From: an uncultured Ectothiorhodospiraceae bacterium | GTDB taxonomy: Bacteria > Pseudomonadota > Gammaproteobacteria > UBA6429 > Thiohalophilaceae | DNA length: 52,610 nt | Direction: 5' to 3' | Assembly (NCBI GenBank): GCA_947259575.1 | Contig: CAMYMU010000034.1 | Coordinates: forward strand, 947 to 53,556 | Shown here: one piece after another, positions 50,511 to 52,610 of the stretch | Layout of the letters: the number at the start of each line of letters is the position of its first letter | How positions within the stretch are numbered: position 1 is the stretch's first letter | Program-made: the position numbers and the translations under genes | Notes under the pieces: model-generated | The model's database searches: none | What the model was told of the DNA's origin: nothing | The model's input: the letters and a program-made list of their open reading frames with translations, nothing else

Positions 50511-51875
50511 ATGAATAACGAAGTCAACAATGAAAAAGAACAAGACGTAAACATCCTCGCTCAATTAAATGAAGCGCTTGCGGATAATGATACGACTCTG
50601 GTCGAGTCGCTTCTCGAAGACCTGCACCCCGCAGAAATAGCCCACTACCTGGAAGCCCAACCTGGTGAGAAGCGTGAGCTGATCTGGCCACTAATTCAAC
50701 CCGAGCATGAAGGTGAAGTTTTATTACACCTAAATGATGAAGCACGTAGCGTCATCATGAAGAAAATGGATCCCGAATCGCTGGTTGCCGCCACCGAGAC
50801 ACTGGATACCGATGACCTTGCCGACATTCTGCCGGAGATGCCACAAAATGTTATCCAGGAACTGTTGCTCACCATGGAGTACCAGGACCGCGAACGTCTT
50901 CGCTCAGTGCTTGCCTATCCGGATGATTCTGCCGGTGGACTTATGGACCTCGACACGGTAATGGTGCGTGCAGATATCAGCCTGGATGTGGTGTTTCGTT
51001 TCCTAAGAAGACGAGGTGAAATACCGGCTACTACAGATAGTCTGTTCGTCGTCGACCGTGATGGTGTCTTTCTGGGACTACTTCCCTTTAACGATTTACT
51101 TACCCATGAGACCGATACAACCGTTGCAGAAATCATGCACGGTGATGTAGAAGGTATCCCGGCTGATATGCCCGCACAGGATGTTGCAAACCTGTTCGAG
51201 CGCCGTGACCTGGTGACCGCGCCGGTGGTCGACGAAGACAACAGACTGCTCGGGCGTATTACCATTGATGATGTGGTTGACGTAATCCGCGACAAAGCCG
51301 ATCACTCATTCATGGGTATGGCTGGTCTGACTGAAGAAGAAGATCTGTTCGCACCTGTCATTAAAAGTACCCAACGTAGACTGATTTGGTTAGGTGTAAA
51401 TCTAATCACCGCCATTCTCGCTTCTGCCGTGATCAGACAATTTGATGGCACTATTGATAAGCTGGTTGCACTCGCCGTACTCATGCCCATCGTCGCCAGC
51501 ATGGGCGGCATTGCTGGTAGCCAGACCCTCACTTTGGTCATCCGCGCAATGGCCCTCGGTCAAATTAGCAAAGCAAACGCACGACGACTTCTGTTCAAAG
51601 AAATGGGCGTCGGTATCTGGAATGGACTGATATGGGCCATCGTCGTCGCCGGCATCGCAGAAATCTGGTATCAGAACCTCAGCTTGAGTTTAGTCATCGG
51701 CTCAGCGATCATCGTCAACCTGATCGTCGCTGCCATAGCCGGCGCCACCATCCCGCTACTACTCAGACGAATGAATATTGATCCGGCACTTTCTGGAAGT
51801 GTTGTCTTAACGACCATTACTGATGTAATTGGTTTTTTTGTGTTTCTTGGATTAGCAGCGGTGTTTTTAGTCTAG
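50511..51875 (+). CDS. mgtE: Magnesium transporter MgtE
   Basis: Mg2+ channel of 454 residues: an N-terminal MgtE superhelical domain (about 10-130), two CBS domains (about 130-250) and a C-terminal membrane domain with five hydrophobic helices (about 280-452), including PIVASMGGIAGSQTLTLVIRAMA, which lines the pore in known structures. The start is placed at ATG 50511 because AGGAG lies 8 bases upstream; an in-frame GTG three codons earlier sits too close to that site. Confidence 0.96.
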   Translation: MNNEVNNEKEQDVNILAQLNEALADNDTTLVESLLEDLHPAEIAHYLEAQPGEKRELIWPLIQPEHEGEVLLHLNDEARSVIMKKMDPESLVAATETLDTDDLADILPEMPQNVIQELLLTMEYQDRERLRSVLAYPDDSAGGLMDLDTVMVRADISLDVVFRFLRRRGEIPATTDSLFVVDRDGVFLGLLPFNDLLTHETDTTVAEIMHGDVEGIPADMPAQDVANLFERRDLVTAPVVDEDNRLLGRITIDDVVDVIRDKADHSFMGMAGLTEEEDLFAPVIKSTQRRLIWLGVNLITAILASAVIRQFDGTIDKLVALAVLMPIVASMGGIAGSQTLTLVIRAMALGQISKANARRLLFKEMGVGIWNGLIWAIVVAGIAEIWYQNLSLSLVIGSAIIVNLIVAAIAGATIPLLLRRMNIDPALSGSVVLTTITDVIGFFVFLGLAAVFLV

Positions 51876-51950
51876 TTTTGTTTTTCGCTCATCCAGTGTT
51901 TTTGTCATTCCACTCGAGAGAGGAATCTGCATTTTCGATTTTTTTTATTT

Positions 51951-51984
51951 CGCTTCGCTGAAGCGAGATACTTCTCTTTGCTTG
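51951..51984. repeat. Left terminal inverted repeat
   Basis: Starts CGCTTCGCTGAAGCG, itself a 6-bp hairpin, then GAGATACTTCTCTTTGCTTG. Pairs with the right copy at 52536-52569 with two mismatches. Confidence 0.8.
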
Positions 51985-52407
51985 TCCAAAGAAAAGTATC
52001 CAAAAGAAACGACACCCCCGATGCGGGCGTAACCCGTGAGTTTTCCTGTTTTTTGCCCTGTCCGGTTTTGATTCGCATCCCTGCTCAACAAAACCGGGCT
52101 CGCCGTCCATGGCTCGCTCTATTTTAGTTTCCCAAAAAACATTAAAACTCACACACCCACACATGGGGGCTTTCTGCTCACAACTATAGTAGAGATGGAT
52201 TCTTGGTAACTCACACTGTGCTCGCTCAGTGGACAATCCCCTTGCGCAGCTATGAGAGTCGTTTGGCTAAGCGCAAGTGAAACCCGAACGGGGCGAGGCA
52301 AGGAAGCCGAGCCTTTGTGATGAGCCACGGAAGGCGAATCACAAAGTTTCACTGAGCAAGCCAATAAGACTCGAATGGTTAGCAAGCGCAGGGGAAGAGC
52401 TTCTTTG

Positions 52408-52437
52408 CCTACTTTCTTGTCGATACAAGAAAGTAGG
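52408..52437. repeat. Perfect 13-bp hairpin inside the terminal element
   Basis: Arms at 52408-52420 (CCTACTTTCTTGT) and 52425-52437 are exact complements around CGAT. A second stem-loop (52439-52455) follows directly. Confidence 0.8.
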
Positions 52438-52535
52438 TCGCTCTCGGCGAGAGCGAAAAGACACATTCATTTTTGGACAAGCAAAAAGAAAGGGACTCGG
52501 CCCAGTGGGACGAAATAGAAATAAAAATAAAATAC

Positions 52536-52569
52536 CAAGCAAAGAAAAGTATCTCGCTTCAGAGAAGCG
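52536..52569. repeat. Right terminal inverted repeat
   Basis: Reverse complement of the left repeat with two mismatches; it ends with the mini-hairpin CGCTTCAGAGAAGCG. Confidence 0.8.
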
Positions 52570-52610
52570 AAAAAGAAATAAAATCTAAAAAATAAAAAAT
52601 CAGCTCCCTG

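Larger units (their letters stand above)
51951..52569. repeat. Non-coding element bounded by 34-base terminal inverted repeats
   Basis: About 620 bases with no credible gene, bounded by inverted repeats (51951-51984 and 52536-52569) identical at 32 of 34 positions. Inside are other structures, including a 13-bp hairpin at 52408-52437 and an 8-bp stem at 52439-52455. The frames that run through it encode low-complexity arginine- and lysine-rich sequence typical of repeats rather than genes. It resembles dispersed repeat or miniature transposon-like elements; no transposase or target-site duplication is seen. The region 51876-51950 before it is AT-rich, with T-runs that could terminate mgtE. 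Confidence 0.65.

Noticed and set aside
52277-52588. 103-residue lysine- and arginine-rich frame (plus) and opposite frames of 67 and 105 residues
   Set aside because: They lie inside the inverted-repeat element, have low-complexity content, no ribosome-binding site and match the hairpins rather than a protein pattern.

Overview
This window is a run of core chromosome from a gammaproteobacterium. It carries a complete mra/dcw cell-division and peptidoglycan cluster, meso-diaminopimelate-type MurE, a cytochrome bc1 complex, stringent starvation proteins SspA/SspB, a short-form HisG, the Mla and Lpt outer-membrane systems and rpoN with its nitrogen-PTS neighbours. The gene order (lpxC-ftsZ...mraZ-rnpB-rsmI-lpoA-yraN-diaA ... 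sspB-sspA-petCBA ... hisC-hisD-hisG-murA-ibaG-mla ... kdsD-kdsC-lptCAB-rpoN-hpf-ptsN ... rapZ-HPr) closely follows the order known from Pseudomonas and relatives, with several blocks brought together. The genus cannot be named from the sequence alone. Base composition is moderate and rather AT-rich between genes.

Layout. 181-1110 is an M23 peptidase (minus), facing away from dciA (1290-1742, plus). From 1831 to 20637 everything runs on the minus strand: mraZ, rsmH, ftsL, ftsI, murE, murF, mraY, murD, ftsW, murG, murC, murB, ddl, ftsQ, ftsA, ftsZ, lpxC. Many of these genes overlap by ATGA or abut, and mraZ is preceded by a recognisable promoter with a three-repeat MraZ box. rnpB (minus, 20916-21275) and rsmI follow; lpoA, yraN, diaA and a small unknown basic protein lie on the plus strand. 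A minus-strand block then holds a macrodomain protein, sspB, sspA, petC, petB, petA and a Nif3-like protein. A DegS/AlgW-type protease (plus) converges on hisC-hisD-hisG, murA, ibaG and mlaB-D-E-F (minus). From 40250 to 51875 all genes are on the plus strand: a small zinc-ribbon protein, mlaA, a Ca/Na antiporter, kdsD-kdsC-lptC-lptA-lptB, rpoN-hpf-ptsN-hprK-rapZ-EIIA-HPr and mgtE. The last 735 bases hold a non-coding element bounded by 34-base inverted repeats.

How the genes work together. Most of the window builds and maintains the envelope: peptidoglycan precursors (mur, ddl, mraY, murA), septal synthesis (ftsI, ftsW, ftsL, ftsQ, ftsA, ftsZ), control of a synthase (lpoA), lipid A and KDO (lpxC, kdsD, kdsC), LPS export (lptCAB), phospholipid retrograde transport (mlaABDEF) and an envelope-stress protease. 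The rpoN region encodes regulatory PTS parts but no sugar permease and no enzyme I.

Most unusual points: HprK lacks its whole N-terminal domain but keeps an intact kinase domain, and the nearby HPr keeps both phosphorylation sites; mlaC is missing from an otherwise standard mla operon, and MlaD has a two-cysteine insertion; four tandem copies of the last codons of murA lie before hisG; a putative 25-codon ORF with a strong ribosome-binding site sits between ftsZ and lpxC; an 18-base perfect palindrome lies upstream of the mra promoter; a terminal-inverted-repeat element ends the window. I did not find a clear multi-gene defence system or other unmistakably new system.
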